Origin: Leucobacter exalbidus
Lineage (GTDB): Bacteria > Actinomycetota > Actinomycetes > Actinomycetales > Microbacteriaceae
Direction: 5' to 3'
Assembly (NCBI RefSeq): GCF_017834145.1
Contig: NZ_JAFIDA010000001.1
Span: forward strand, 2,232,001-2,296,000
Length of the DNA: 64,000 nt
The notes under the pieces are model-generated. The model was not told the DNA's origin and did no database searches. It saw only the letters and a program-made list of their open reading frames with translations. A program made the position numbers and the translations under genes. The number at the start of each line of letters is the position of its first letter. Position 1 is the stretch's first letter. Of the stretch, positions 44,189 to 53,418 are shown piece by piece.

Positions 44189-44303
44189 GTCTCTTAGGTA
44201 GATATCAATATTTCCCTATTCGCTGTGCTCGCATACCTTCGAAACAACCCGGAATCCTGGTTCTCAGGCTGAGAAACAGGTTGATCAACATCGAAGGAGC
44301 ATC

Positions 44304-45608
44304 ATGACCCGTTACTGCGTCATTGGCGGAGGAGCCGCTGGGATGTCGGCCTTGCAGCAGCTGCGCGAAGCTGGCTTTGAAGCCGACTGCTATGAGAAAA
44401 GTGACAAGGTCGGTGGACACTGGCAACGTGATTATGAGGCATTGCACCTCATCACATCGCGAGATACAACTCACTTTGAGGGCTTCCCGATGCCGGCGGA
44501 CTATCCGCATTTTCCTAGCCGTAAGCAGGTCGTGGAATACCTGGAGTCGTATGCGAAGGAAAAAGGTCTCGATGAAGTCATTCAGTTCAACACCGCTGTT
44601 GAAACAGTGACGCCGATCGAGACGACAGGTGAGGTCGGCTCGGCAGGTTGGACGGTCACGCTCAGCAACGGCGAGAGCGTAGATTACGATGGCGTACTCG
44701 TGGGCAACGGTCACCTGTGGGATCAGAAGGTGCCTCAGTTTCGCGGCGAGTTCACCGGCAAAACAATCCATTCAGGTTCATACAAAAACACAGCTGACAT
44801 TGAAGGTGATCGGGTTCTCGTAGTAGGGGTTGGTAACTCAGGCTGCGACCTTGCCGTTGATGCGGCTCAGCATCGGTTCCAGGTAGACATCGTGATGCGA
44901 GAAGGCACACATTTTCAACCCAAGATGTATTTTGGTGTACCTCGACAGGAAGTTTCGCTGTTCGCGGGGTTTGCCCCCGATGAGGTGGATCTGCTGTCGC
45001 GACTACTGGCAAAGGTGTCGATTGGAGAAGCTAAGAACTATCCGGGAATGCCAGAGCCGAAGACACGAACCTTAGCTGCGGGTCGGGCTGTCGTGAACAC
45101 ACTGATGCCCTATTGGGTGCACCATGGACGGATCAGCATTGTTCCTGGGATTGAACGATTTGACGGGAAAACTGTTCACTTTTCGGACGGTTCTTCAAGG
45201 GAATATGACACGATTCTGTGGGCGACAGGGTTCCATGCGAGCGTGCCATTTCTGAACGAAGAATTGATTGAACGCCGTAACGGTGTGCCCCTACGATACG
45301 CTGCGGGCATCGTGCCGCAAGGGCTCGAGAAGCTTTACTATATTGGTCTCACAGCGCCCAGAGGGCCGCAGCTTCCAATTTACGGCGTGCAGGCTAAACG
45401 AGTGATTGAGATGATTAAACTGCATGAGTCGTCGGAGTCTGGATTTGCGCCAATTCAGTCGTACTTGTCTCAGCTCCAGGAACCGGATGACGTTATCGAT
45501 ATCGTTCGTGTGGTTTGGGAAGAACAGCTCGCAGACACAGATCGCCTAATTGCTGCATTCTCCTCGGCCCGGGGCGCGGAGCACCCCCAGGTAGCTGCAG
45601 TCGTGTAG
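44304..45608 (+). CDS. Flavin-containing monooxygenase
   Basis: 434 residues with the FAD motif GGGAAG (8-13), the FMO identifying motif FTGKTIHSGSY (F150 to Y160, FxGxxxHxxxY) and the NADPH motif GVGNSG (175-180). It would insert oxygen at a soft nitrogen or sulfur, or carry out a Baeyer-Villiger-type reaction, using NADPH and O2. AAGGAG precedes ATG 44304. It is the last gene of the low-G+C block and has its own LysR-type dyad, so it may be the oxygenation step of the same pathway. Confidence 0.92.
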   Translation: MTRYCVIGGGAAGMSALQQLREAGFEADCYEKSDKVGGHWQRDYEALHLITSRDTTHFEGFPMPADYPHFPSRKQVVEYLESYAKEKGLDEVIQFNTAVETVTPIETTGEVGSAGWTVTLSNGESVDYDGVLVGNGHLWDQKVPQFRGEFTGKTIHSGSYKNTADIEGDRVLVVGVGNSGCDLAVDAAQHRFQVDIVMREGTHFQPKMYFGVPRQEVSLFAGFAPDEVDLLSRLLAKVSIGEAKNYPGMPEPKTRTLAAGRAVVNTLMPYWVHHGRISIVPGIERFDGKTVHFSDGSSREYDTILWATGFHASVPFLNEELIERRNGVPLRYAAGIVPQGLEKLYYIGLTAPRGPQLPIYGVQAKRVIEMIKLHESSESGFAPIQSYLSQLQEPDDVIDIVRVVWEEQLADTDRLIAAFSSARGAEHPQVAAVV

Positions 45609-45685
45609 CGAGTGGAGTTGCGTGTGATCCAGGCACCAGCCTTTCCTTGCTTGCCGAGCGGTGCAATGACGGCCAGAATCAAGTC

Positions 45686-46417
45686 ATGAGCACTGAGACG
45701 GTCGACAGCATGCAGCACGACAACGAGCCCCACGACACCAAGATCGGGCAGAAGCTGAACTGGTTGCGGGCCGGGGTGCTGGGCGCGAACGATGGCATCG
45801 TGTCGACCGCCGGTGTCGTGATCGGTGTGGCCGCGGCCACCCCGGGCAACGTGCTCGCGATCGCCACCGCGGGCCTTGCCGCCCTCGTTGCCGGTGCATT
45901 CTCGATGGCCGGCGGCGAGTACGTGTCGGTGAGCACGCAGCGCGACACCGAGAAAGCCCTCATCGAGAAAGAGAAGCGCGAGCTCGCCGAGCAGCCCGAA
46001 GAGGAGCTGCGCGAACTCGCCGGGCTGTACGAGCAGCGCGGGCTCACCCCGCACCTCGCCATGCAGGTCGCCGAAGAGCTCACGGCCCGCGACGCCCTCG
46101 CCGCGCACGCCGAGGTCGAGCTCGGCATCGACCCCAATGAGTACACGAGCCCGTGGATCGCCGCGGTGTCATCGTTTGTGGCTTTCACCGTTGGCGCACT
46201 GATTCCGCTGATCATGATCCTGCTGCCGCTGGGCGAGCACCGCGTGTGGGTGGCGGCGCTTGCCGTGGTGATCGGGTTGTTGCTCACCGGCTGGATTAGT
46301 GCGGTGCTGGGCGGGGCCCCGCGCGGCCGGGCCATCATGCGCAACGTCGTCATGGGCGGCGCCACCATGGTGGCCACATATGGGATCGGGCTGCTGTTTG
46401 GCGGGATCGTGGGCTAA
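45686..46417 (+). CDS. VIT1/CCC1-family iron/manganese transporter
   Basis: 243 residues with five membrane segments. The start GVLGANDGIVSTAGVVIGVA and the AGAFSMAGGEYVSVSTQRD block are signatures of the vacuolar iron transporter family. The acidic cytoplasmic helices between segments 2 and 3 (about 90-150) provide metal sites. ATG 45686 is chosen as the first conserved Met. The frame opens earlier inside the monooxygenase tail. Base composition is back to the high-G+C host type, so this marks the right edge of the foreign-looking block. Confidence 0.9.
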   Translation: MSTETVDSMQHDNEPHDTKIGQKLNWLRAGVLGANDGIVSTAGVVIGVAAATPGNVLAIATAGLAALVAGAFSMAGGEYVSVSTQRDTEKALIEKEKRELAEQPEEELRELAGLYEQRGLTPHLAMQVAEELTARDALAAHAEVELGIDPNEYTSPWIAAVSSFVAFTVGALIPLIMILLPLGEHRVWVAALAVVIGLLLTGWISAVLGGAPRGRAIMRNVVMGGATMVATYGIGLLFGGIVG

Positions 46418-46445
46418 AAGTTCTCCGCGCCCATAGGCTAGGGGT

Positions 46446-47360
46446 ATGACACAGCAGGTTTCTGAGCTCTTCGACCCACTCGAGTGGGAGATCGCCCCCG
46501 GCGCCGCGAATTACACCGACATCACGGCCCATTTGAGCCTCGATGGTCGCATCTCGCGCATCGCGTTCAACCGGCCCGAGGTGCGCAACGCGTTTCGCCC
46601 GCACACGGTAGACGAGCTGTTTGATGCGCTCGAGCGCGCGCGCATCAACCCGCGCGTGGGCGTCGTGCTGCTGACCGGCAACGGCCCGTCTCCCAAAGAC
46701 GGCGGCTGGGCATTCTGCTCGGGCGGCGACCAGCGCATTCGCGGGCGCGACGGGTACAAGTACTCAGACTCCGAGACGGCGGTGGGCCCCGAGGGGCTGG
46801 CGCGCGCCGGCCGGCTGCACATTCTCGAGGTGCAGCGCCTCATTCGCTTCATGCCGAAGGTCGTCATCGCCCTTGTGCCCGGGTGGGCTGCGGGCGGCGG
46901 GCACTCGCTCAACGTGGTGTGCGATCTCACGATCGCGTCGCGCGAGCACGCCAAGTTTAAGCAGACCGACGCTGACGTCGGATCGTTCGATGCCGGCTAC
47001 GGCAGCGCCTACTTCGCACGCCAGGTGGGTCAGAAGAACGCGCGCGAGATCTTCTTCCTCGCCCGCGAATACGACGCAGACCGCGCCCGCGAAATGGGCG
47101 CCGTCAACGAGGTCGTGCCGCACGCCGAGCTCGAAAAGACCGGCATCGAGTGGGCGCGCACCATTCTCGGCAAGTCACCGACCGCGATTCGCATGCTGAA
47201 GTACGCGATGAACGCCGTTGACGATGGCATCGTGGGCCAGCAGCTGTTCGCGGGTGAGACCACGCGCCTCGCCTACGGCACCGACGAGGCCGTTGAGGGC
47301 CGCGACTCGTTCCTCGAGAAGCGCGAGCCCGACTGGAGCCCGTTCCCGTACTACTACTAG
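46446..47360 (+). CDS. menB: 1,4-Dihydroxy-2-naphthoyl-CoA synthase
   Basis: A 304-residue crotonase-fold enzyme of the MenB type, with FNRPEVRNAFRPHTVDEL, the oxyanion-hole region FCSGGDQRIRGRDGY, VPGWAAGGGHSL and the MenB-specific C-terminal EKREPDWSPFPYYY. It closes o-succinylbenzoyl-CoA to the naphthoyl-CoA. First gene of the men group here. Confidence 0.96.
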   Translation: MTQQVSELFDPLEWEIAPGAANYTDITAHLSLDGRISRIAFNRPEVRNAFRPHTVDELFDALERARINPRVGVVLLTGNGPSPKDGGWAFCSGGDQRIRGRDGYKYSDSETAVGPEGLARAGRLHILEVQRLIRFMPKVVIALVPGWAAGGGHSLNVVCDLTIASREHAKFKQTDADVGSFDAGYGSAYFARQVGQKNAREIFFLAREYDADRAREMGAVNEVVPHAELEKTGIEWARTILGKSPTAIRMLKYAMNAVDDGIVGQQLFAGETTRLAYGTDEAVEGRDSFLEKREPDWSPFPYYY

Positions 47361-47450
47361 GGAAGTGCGGGCGGGGCTGCAGCCCGCTGCTGTTCCTGAG
47401 CGGCGCAGCCCCCAGCCCCCTCCCGCGCACAAGCGAGTACCCTTAAAGCC

Positions 47451-48668
47451 GTGACTATTCCCAAGGGGCTCCGCGTCATTCCCGTTTCAGACCGTGCCTG
47501 GTTAATGGCCGCGCTCGGTGACGCTCTTGCAGGCGGTGCGCCGATCCTGCCCATTACCGACGACCCCGGCCAGGCCGAGCACGCTGCCGCATTGCAGCGC
47601 GCTGACCTGCCCGAGGGCACGGCGGTCGTTATTCGCACCTCGGGTTCGAGCGGGGTGCCCAAGGCCGTTGCGCTGTCGGCTGCGGCCCTGCGCGCGAGCG
47701 CCGAGGCCACCCACGAACGCTTGGGTGGCCCAGGCCAGTGGCTCGTGACGCTGCCCGCGCAGCTGATCTCAGGGCTGCAAATGCTGGTGCGCAGCGCGCA
47801 CGCCGGTACCCAGCCCGTGTTCTTCGACGGCCACTTCGAGCCCGAGGCACTGCTTGCCGCAGCCGAGCGCATGGAGGGCGAGCGCCGCTACGTGTCGCTC
47901 GTGCCCGTGCAGTTCATGCGGCTGCTCGACCTCGCCGAGCGCGATGCAGCCGCCGCCGAAACGCTGCGCCGCTTCGACGCGGTGCTCGTGGGCGGCCAGG
48001 CGATCACGCTCGAGATGCGCCGCCGCGCCTACGCCCTCGAAATCGAGTTGCGCCGCAGTTACGGCATGACCGAAACCGCGGGCGGGTGCGTCTACGACGG
48101 CGTCGAGATCGGCGACACCCTCGTGCGCATTCGCGGCGGCGAAGTGCAGCTCGCTGGCGCCTCCCTCGCACTGGGCTATGTGGGCGACGCCGCACTCACG
48201 AATGACTGCTTCATCACCGAGGCCGACGGCACCCGCTGGTACCGCACCGGCGACGCCGGCGAACTGCTCGGCGGCATGCTCACCGTGACCGGCCGCCTCG
48301 ACCGGGTGATCATCTCGGGCGGCATCAACGTCGCGCTTGACGAGGTGGAACGCGTGGTGCGCGAACTGCCCGGTTGGGCCGACGCCTGCGCGCTGGGAAC
48401 GGCCGACCCCGTATGGGGCGAGCGCGTGCACCTGGTGCGCACTACGAGCACCGATACATCTGACACTAGCTTTGCCGACGCCAGCGCCGCCGTTCGTGCC
48501 GCGCTGGGAGTGGCCGCCGAGCCCACGGGTGAAACCGTGGTCGACGCGATCCCGCGGCTTGCGGGGGAGAAGCCCGACCGGGCAGCGCTGGCCGCGCTGT
48601 GCGGTACGGCCGCGCCCGATGCGGGCGCCCCCGCGCAGAAGACTGACGATACAAAGGAGACGGCGTGA
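47451..48668 (+). CDS. menE: o-Succinylbenzoate-CoA ligase
   Basis: A 405-residue short ANL enzyme with P-loop IRTSGSSGVPK, SYGMTETAGG, YRTGDAGEL and GRLDRVIISGGINVAL. It makes the CoA ester used by MenB. GTG 47451 follows a TACCCT box by 7 nt and is probably leaderless. It overlaps menA by 4 bp. Confidence 0.94.
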   Translation: MTIPKGLRVIPVSDRAWLMAALGDALAGGAPILPITDDPGQAEHAAALQRADLPEGTAVVIRTSGSSGVPKAVALSAAALRASAEATHERLGGPGQWLVTLPAQLISGLQMLVRSAHAGTQPVFFDGHFEPEALLAAAERMEGERRYVSLVPVQFMRLLDLAERDAAAAETLRRFDAVLVGGQAITLEMRRRAYALEIELRRSYGMTETAGGCVYDGVEIGDTLVRIRGGEVQLAGASLALGYVGDAALTNDCFITEADGTRWYRTGDAGELLGGMLTVTGRLDRVIISGGINVALDEVERVVRELPGWADACALGTADPVWGERVHLVRTTSTDTSDTSFADASAAVRAALGVAAEPTGETVVDAIPRLAGEKPDRAALAALCGTAAPDAGAPAQKTDDTKETA

Positions 48669-49621
48669 GCCACGCGAAGAATCGACGCCACTCAGGCAAC
48701 CCCGCCGTGCGCGCGGCCGCTGAAAACCTGGTGGACGCAGGAATGTCATCTACGATCACCTGGCGCAACTGGGTCGGCGGCGCACGCCTGCGCACCGTGC
48801 CGCTCGCCATCGCACCCGTCGTGGTGGGCGCCGGCATCGCGCACATGCTGCGCGGCTTCTCGCTGACCCTCACCCTGCTCGCGCTCGCCGTGGCCGTGTT
48901 CTTGCAGATCGGCGTGAACTACTCCAACGACTACTCCGACGGTATTCGTGGCACCGATGAGCACCGGGTGGGGCCCGCGCGGCTCACCGGATCTGGGCTC
49001 GTGAACCCCAAGAAGGTGCTCGCGTGCGCGATGGCATTCTTCGCGCTTGCCGCGGTCGCGGGGCTCGTCGCCGTGCTGCTGAGCGGCCGCTGGTGGTTCC
49101 TCGCCCTCGGCGTCATCGCCATCGTGGCCGCCTGGTACTACACCGGCGGCAAGAAGCCGTATGGGTATGCGGGGCTTGGCGAGGTCGTCGTCTTTATCTT
49201 CTTCGGACTCGTCGCGACCGTCGGCACGGTCTGGCTGCAGACCGATGTGCGGGCGCAAGAGACGTGGATCGCGGGCACCGCCGTGGGGCTGTTCGCGGTC
49301 GCCGTGCTGGTCATCAATAACGTGCGCGATATCCCCACCGACACCCTCTCGGGTAAGCGCACGCTCGCGGTGCGCATGGGCGACCGGCCCTCACGCATCC
49401 TGTTTGCCGTGTGCGTGCTGCTGCCCTTCGTGGTGCCCGCCATCTACGTGATGGTGTACCCGGGCATGGTGCTCGTGTGGCTCGTGTTGTTCATGACGGT
49501 GCCCGCCGTGATCATCGCGCTCACCGCAAAAACACCGCGCGAGCTGATCCTCGTGCTGCAGCTCACCAGCTTTGCAGCGCTCGCCTACGGCGTGCTGCTG
49601 GGCGCCGCGTTCGCGTTCTAG
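48665..49621 (+). CDS. menA: 1,4-Dihydroxy-2-naphthoate polyprenyltransferase
   Basis: 318 residues, about eight to nine membrane segments, with the UbiA-family metal motif NYSNDYSDGIRGTD and second motif NNVRDIPTD. It attaches the polyprenyl tail to DHNA in the membrane. The first 25 residues are polar, and ATG 48743 is a possible later start. Its stop overlaps the stop of the convergent DUF4229 gene. Confidence 0.95.
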   Translation: MSHAKNRRHSGNPAVRAAAENLVDAGMSSTITWRNWVGGARLRTVPLAIAPVVVGAGIAHMLRGFSLTLTLLALAVAVFLQIGVNYSNDYSDGIRGTDEHRVGPARLTGSGLVNPKKVLACAMAFFALAAVAGLVAVLLSGRWWFLALGVIAIVAAWYYTGGKKPYGYAGLGEVVVFIFFGLVATVGTVWLQTDVRAQETWIAGTAVGLFAVAVLVINNVRDIPTDTLSGKRTLAVRMGDRPSRILFAVCVLLPFVVPAIYVMVYPGMVLVWLVLFMTVPAVIIALTAKTPRELILVLQLTSFAALAYGVLLGAAFAF

Positions 49622-50019
49622 CGTTCGCTGGGTGACGGGGTTGCTGCCGAATCGGCTTCGGCGGCAACCTCAGCTTCACCCGCAACCTCAGCGGCGGGCG
49701 TTGCCGCAGCCTCGGTAGCTGCGTCGACCGCGTCTTCTGCGTCGCCGTCGAGCACTGCGTCTTCTGCGATGTCATCGGCGGTGCGATCACGGTTGCGCCA
49801 GTCAACGATGCTCTGGGCGGCCTGCTCGCGCGGGCGTGACAGCACGAGCATTGACAGTGCCATGCTGAACAGTGCGGCGATCACTGCGGCGACCCCGCCG
49901 GCGAGGGGCAGCGAGAACTGCAGCTGCAGGCCGAGCCAGTAGACGATGCCAAACGGCACCACAAAAAACAGCAGGCGCAGCACAACGTAAATGGTCCAGG
50001 CAGAGCGAGTCGATTTCAC
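49618..50019 (-). CDS. DUF4229-type small membrane protein
   Basis: 133 residues from GTG 50019: two hydrophobic segments (about 8-27 and 33-55), a short RPREQAAQSIVDWRNRD segment, then an acidic Ala/Glu/Asp tail. This matches the actinobacterial DUF4229 family, often found next to men genes. The frame is open further upstream, but that part is antisense to the next gene. Function unknown. Stops of this gene and menA share the bases CTAG. Confidence 0.75.
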   Translation of the reverse strand: MKSTRSAWTIYVVLRLLFFVVPFGIVYWLGLQLQFSLPLAGGVAAVIAALFSMALSMLVLSRPREQAAQSIVDWRNRDRTADDIAEDAVLDGDAEDAVDAATEAAATPAAEVAGEAEVAAEADSAATPSPSER

Positions 50020-50101
50020 CCGACTGAGTTTACCCGGGGCGCCTGAACGGCCTCGCAACGGGCGCGCATCTTGGGCCTCCCAGAGTGGGTAACATGGGGG
50101 C

Positions 50102-50545
50102 ATGGTGCGCTTTGTCATTATCGGAATTGTCATTGCGGTGGCGTTCACGCTGTTCGCGCTCGTGGACGCGGCTATGACCGACCACAATCGTGCCCGCGGG
50201 GTGCCCAAATCAGTGTGGGTGGTGCTGATCGTGCTGCTGCCGGTCATCGGCGGCATTCTGTGGTTCGTGATCGGTAAGGGCGACAGCGCGATGGTGCCGC
50301 CCCGGGCTCCCGACGACGACCCCCGGTTCACGGGCACCAAGCTGTCGAGCACCGAGCTCAATACGCACATGGCTGATCTTGAGAAGCGGCTGCTCGAGCT
50401 CGACGATGAGGTGTTTCCCGGCGAGGCTGGCAAGGCCAAGCCTGCATCGGGCGCGACCGACGCTGGCCGCACCGAGACGCCCCCGACCGCCCCGGGCACC
50501 GACGAGCCAAAGGGCCCCCGCACCGACGGTGACACGACCCCGTGA
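50102..50545 (+). CDS. PLDc_N-domain small membrane protein
   Basis: 147 residues: two membrane segments (about 3-24 and 39-60) with KSVWVVLIVLLPVIGGILWFVIGKG, the pattern of the phospholipase D N-terminal (PLDc_N) family, then a soluble tail with a short helix (about 85-105) and a Pro/Thr-rich end. No catalytic PLD motif is present. It overlaps menD by 4 bp, so it is co-translated with it. Role unknown. Confidence 0.82.
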   Translation: MVRFVIIGIVIAVAFTLFALVDAAMTDHNRARGVPKSVWVVLIVLLPVIGGILWFVIGKGDSAMVPPRAPDDDPRFTGTKLSSTELNTHMADLEKRLLELDDEVFPGEAGKAKPASGATDAGRTETPPTAPGTDEPKGPRTDGDTTP

Positions 50546-52338
50546 CCGCCCCCGCAGCCGCCTCGATTTTCTCGGTGGAGCTGCTCGCTGAGCTGATTCG
50601 CCGCGGCGTGCAAGACGTAGTGGTGTGCCCCGGATCGCGTTCGCAAGCCCTCGCGCTGGCCGCCGCTGCCGCAGAACAAGCCGGATCAATCAGGCTGCAC
50701 GTGCGCATCGACGAACGGTCGGCCGGGTTCTTCGCGCTGGGCCTGGGGCGCGAAACCGGGCTGCCCGCCCCCATCATCGTGACGAGTGGCTCAGCCGTCG
50801 CCCACCTGATGCCCGCCGTGCTTGAAGCGCACGAGTCTCGGGTGCCGATGCTGCTGCTCACCGCAGACCGGCCCGCAAGCCTCCACGGAATTCGCAGCAA
50901 CCAGACGACGAGCCAAGCTGGCATTCTCGGCCCGGCCGCGCGATTGTCGCTCGATATTGAAGCGCCCGAATTTGGTGCGAACGGTGATCTCGTGCGCGCG
51001 GATGGCCGCGATCCGGCCGCCCTCGCACCGCTCGCGCTCGCGGCGGCACTGGGCAGGCCCGGGCGCACACCGGCCGGGCCCGTGCAACTGAATATCGCCT
51101 TTGTTGAACCACTTTCGGGTACCCAGGGGTTTGAATCCATGATCGCGCAGGGGTTCGCCGCCGCCGCGGTCGAAGGGGATGCCGCGCGCGCGGCCCGCGA
51201 GGCTGCGGCTGCAGCTGCAGCGCCCGCGGGCCCAAGCGACGACCGTGACGAGCAGACCTATGTGCACCGCGGCGACGCGCTCGCCGTGGTGATCGCGGGC
51301 GAGGGAGCGGGCGCCGAGGCCGAGGCCTTCGCGCACGCGGCCGGCCTGCCACTCATCGCCGAGGTCGTGAGCGGTGCACGGTTTGGGCGCGAAGCGATCA
51401 CCGCGTACGCCACCCTCATCGATGACCCGGCGGTGGGCGCGCTCACCGAGCAGGCCATCGTGTTTGGGCACCCGACCCTCACTCGCCAGCTGCCCGCGCT
51501 GCTGAAGCGCGACGACGTCGACGTTGTGGTGGTTGACCCGCACACGGGCACCGACCACTATGACCCGTCGCGTGGCGCCCGCGTGGTGCAGCGTGCCACC
51601 GTCGCCGCAGACCACGATCCCCGCGCCCTGCGCCGCTGGTTGGGCGCCTGGCTGACGGCCGATCTCGCGCTGCGCGATGAGCGCAGCACCGCACACGAAC
51701 CCGATCTGGGGGCGGCCCTCGCCACCGGTTACAAAGAGCGCAGCGCATACGCACGCGCCGAAGTGGCCGCGATGCGTGAGCCCATCACCCGCGAACTGCT
51801 CGCCGAAAGTGTGTGGCGGGCCAGCTGGCCGCATGACCGGCTGGTGCTCGCGGCCTCCCGCATGGTGCGGGTGCTCGACTCTCTCGCGCAGCCGCGCAAG
51901 GTGAACGTGCACGCGAGCCGTGGCCTTGCCGGCATCGACGGCACGGTCGCCACCGCCCGCGGTATCGCGGCGGCTAGCCAGGGCACCGATGACCCCCGGC
52001 TTGCTGCCGGCACCACCCGCGTGCTGCTGGGCGATTTGGCCCTGCTGCACGACGCCGGATCCCTGCTGCTCACCGAGGGCGAGCTGCGCCCGCGGGTGCA
52101 GCTGTTTGTGGCCAACGATGGTGGCGGCACCATCTTCAGTGGGCTCGAGGTCGCAGACACCACCCCCGCTGACAGCTTTGCCCGGGTGATGACGACGCCG
52201 CAGCAGGTGCCGCTCGAGACCCTCGCCGCGGCCTACGGCTGGCGCTATCGCAGGGTGACCACGCGCGCCGAGCTCGAAGAACTGTTGATCTCGCAGGTCA
52301 CCGGCCCCGAGCTGATTGACGTGCCGATTTTCGCGTAG
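50542..52338 (+). CDS. menD: SEPHCHC synthase
   Basis: A 598-residue thiamine-diphosphate enzyme. The N-terminal VVCPGSRSQALALAAA, the catalytic-Glu region HVRIDERSAGFFALGLG, LLTADRPASLHGIRSNQTT, and C-terminal NDGGGTIFSGLE are MenD signatures. It joins isochorismate and 2-oxoglutarate in the first committed step. It starts at GTG 50542 overlapping the PLDc_N gene. Confidence 0.95.
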   Translation: MTAPAAASIFSVELLAELIRRGVQDVVVCPGSRSQALALAAAAAEQAGSIRLHVRIDERSAGFFALGLGRETGLPAPIIVTSGSAVAHLMPAVLEAHESRVPMLLLTADRPASLHGIRSNQTTSQAGILGPAARLSLDIEAPEFGANGDLVRADGRDPAALAPLALAAALGRPGRTPAGPVQLNIAFVEPLSGTQGFESMIAQGFAAAAVEGDAARAAREAAAAAAAPAGPSDDRDEQTYVHRGDALAVVIAGEGAGAEAEAFAHAAGLPLIAEVVSGARFGREAITAYATLIDDPAVGALTEQAIVFGHPTLTRQLPALLKRDDVDVVVVDPHTGTDHYDPSRGARVVQRATVAADHDPRALRRWLGAWLTADLALRDERSTAHEPDLGAALATGYKERSAYARAEVAAMREPITRELLAESVWRASWPHDRLVLAASRMVRVLDSLAQPRKVNVHASRGLAGIDGTVATARGIAAASQGTDDPRLAAGTTRVLLGDLALLHDAGSLLLTEGELRPRVQLFVANDGGGTIFSGLEVADTTPADSFARVMTTPQQVPLETLAAAYGWRYRRVTTRAELEELLISQVTGPELIDVPIFA

Positions 52339-52437
52339 CGGCCACCTTTCGCACGCGACAAATGTTGTTGTTTTTCGCAACACGAGTGACAGCGTGATCT
52401 GCCCGCCGATAGGCTGGCGAGGTCGAAAGGAACCGCA

Positions 52438-53358
52438 ATGGGGCAGGTCGCAGTAGATCAGGCGTACACAAACGAGGTCACCGATACGGGTGAAAAATTT
52501 TGGCGGAAAGACGTCGCAGACCTGCTTCGGGTGCGCGAGGGTTTTCAGCTGAGCGAGATTGATCCAGATTCACTACCGGGTACGCACGCCTCGAAAGCCG
52601 AGGGCCACGCTGAGCTGCTCCGTTCCGAGCAGCCCCTGCGTGAGCTGCAGGAGCGACTGCTCGCGCGCAGCTGGGCCGGATCACGCGATCGCGTGCTCGT
52701 GGTCTTGCAGGCGATGGATGCCGCCGGCAAGGGCGGCGTCGTCAACCACGTGTTTGGTGAGATCGAACCATACGGGCTGGGACTAGCCGCGTTTAAGGCG
52801 CCCACCGCTGAAGAGCGCGCCCACGATTTTCTGTGGCGCGTGGAACCAAAGGTGCCAGTGCCCGGGGTGATCGGGGTGTTTGACCGGTCGCACTACGAAG
52901 ATGTGCTCGTGCAGCGGGTGCACCAGTTCGCCCCGCCCGAAGAGATCGAGCGCCGCTACGGCGCGATCAATGAGTTTGAGAAGCGCATGTCAGACGATGG
53001 CGTGCACATCATCAAGATCATGATGCATATTTCGCCTGAAGAGCAGTACCGCAGGCTCTCTTCGCGTCTCGACGAGCCCACGAAGCACTGGAAGTACAGC
53101 GAGAGCGACGCCAACGAGCGGGGCTTCTGGGCGCAGCACATGGAGGCGTTCCAGATTGCCATCGAGCGCACCCATACCGCTCATGCGCCCTGGTACATCG
53201 TGCCGGCAAACTCGAAGTGGTACGCCCGCGTGGCGATTCAGCGCATCGTCATCCAAAAGCTTGAGCAGCTGGGGCTGACCTGGCCTCCCGGTGACTTTGA
53301 CCTTGAGGCTGAGCGTGCGCGCCTCGACGCCACGAGCGGCCTCACCTGGCCGGCCTAG
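52438..53358 (+). CDS. ppk2: Polyphosphate kinase 2 family protein
   Basis: 306 residues with Walker A QAMDAAGKGG, the lid module (MSDDGVHIIKI and RRLSSRLDEPTKHWKYSESD) and Walker B VFDRSHYEDVLV. PPK2 enzymes move phosphate between polyphosphate and AMP/ADP or GDP. The length and motifs fit the single-domain class I/III group. CGAAAGGAA precedes ATG 52438. Its place inside the men group is notable but may be chance. Confidence 0.92.
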   Translation: MGQVAVDQAYTNEVTDTGEKFWRKDVADLLRVREGFQLSEIDPDSLPGTHASKAEGHAELLRSEQPLRELQERLLARSWAGSRDRVLVVLQAMDAAGKGGVVNHVFGEIEPYGLGLAAFKAPTAEERAHDFLWRVEPKVPVPGVIGVFDRSHYEDVLVQRVHQFAPPEEIERRYGAINEFEKRMSDDGVHIIKIMMHISPEEQYRRLSSRLDEPTKHWKYSESDANERGFWAQHMEAFQIAIERTHTAHAPWYIVPANSKWYARVAIQRIVIQKLEQLGLTWPPGDFDLEAERARLDATSGLTWPA

Positions 53359-53418
53359 CACCTGGGCCACACCTCAGGCCGCAGGTCTGACACCCGATGC
53401 CGAGGCGTGAGCGCGCAG

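Noticed and set aside
45609-45685. Direct repeat matching the left edge of the low-G+C block
   Set aside because: Only short partial matches such as AGGCA-CAGC were seen, no more than chance.
50791-52383. 530-residue antisense frame across menD
   Set aside because: The same high-G+C shadow effect; menD on the plus strand is complete with all family motifs.
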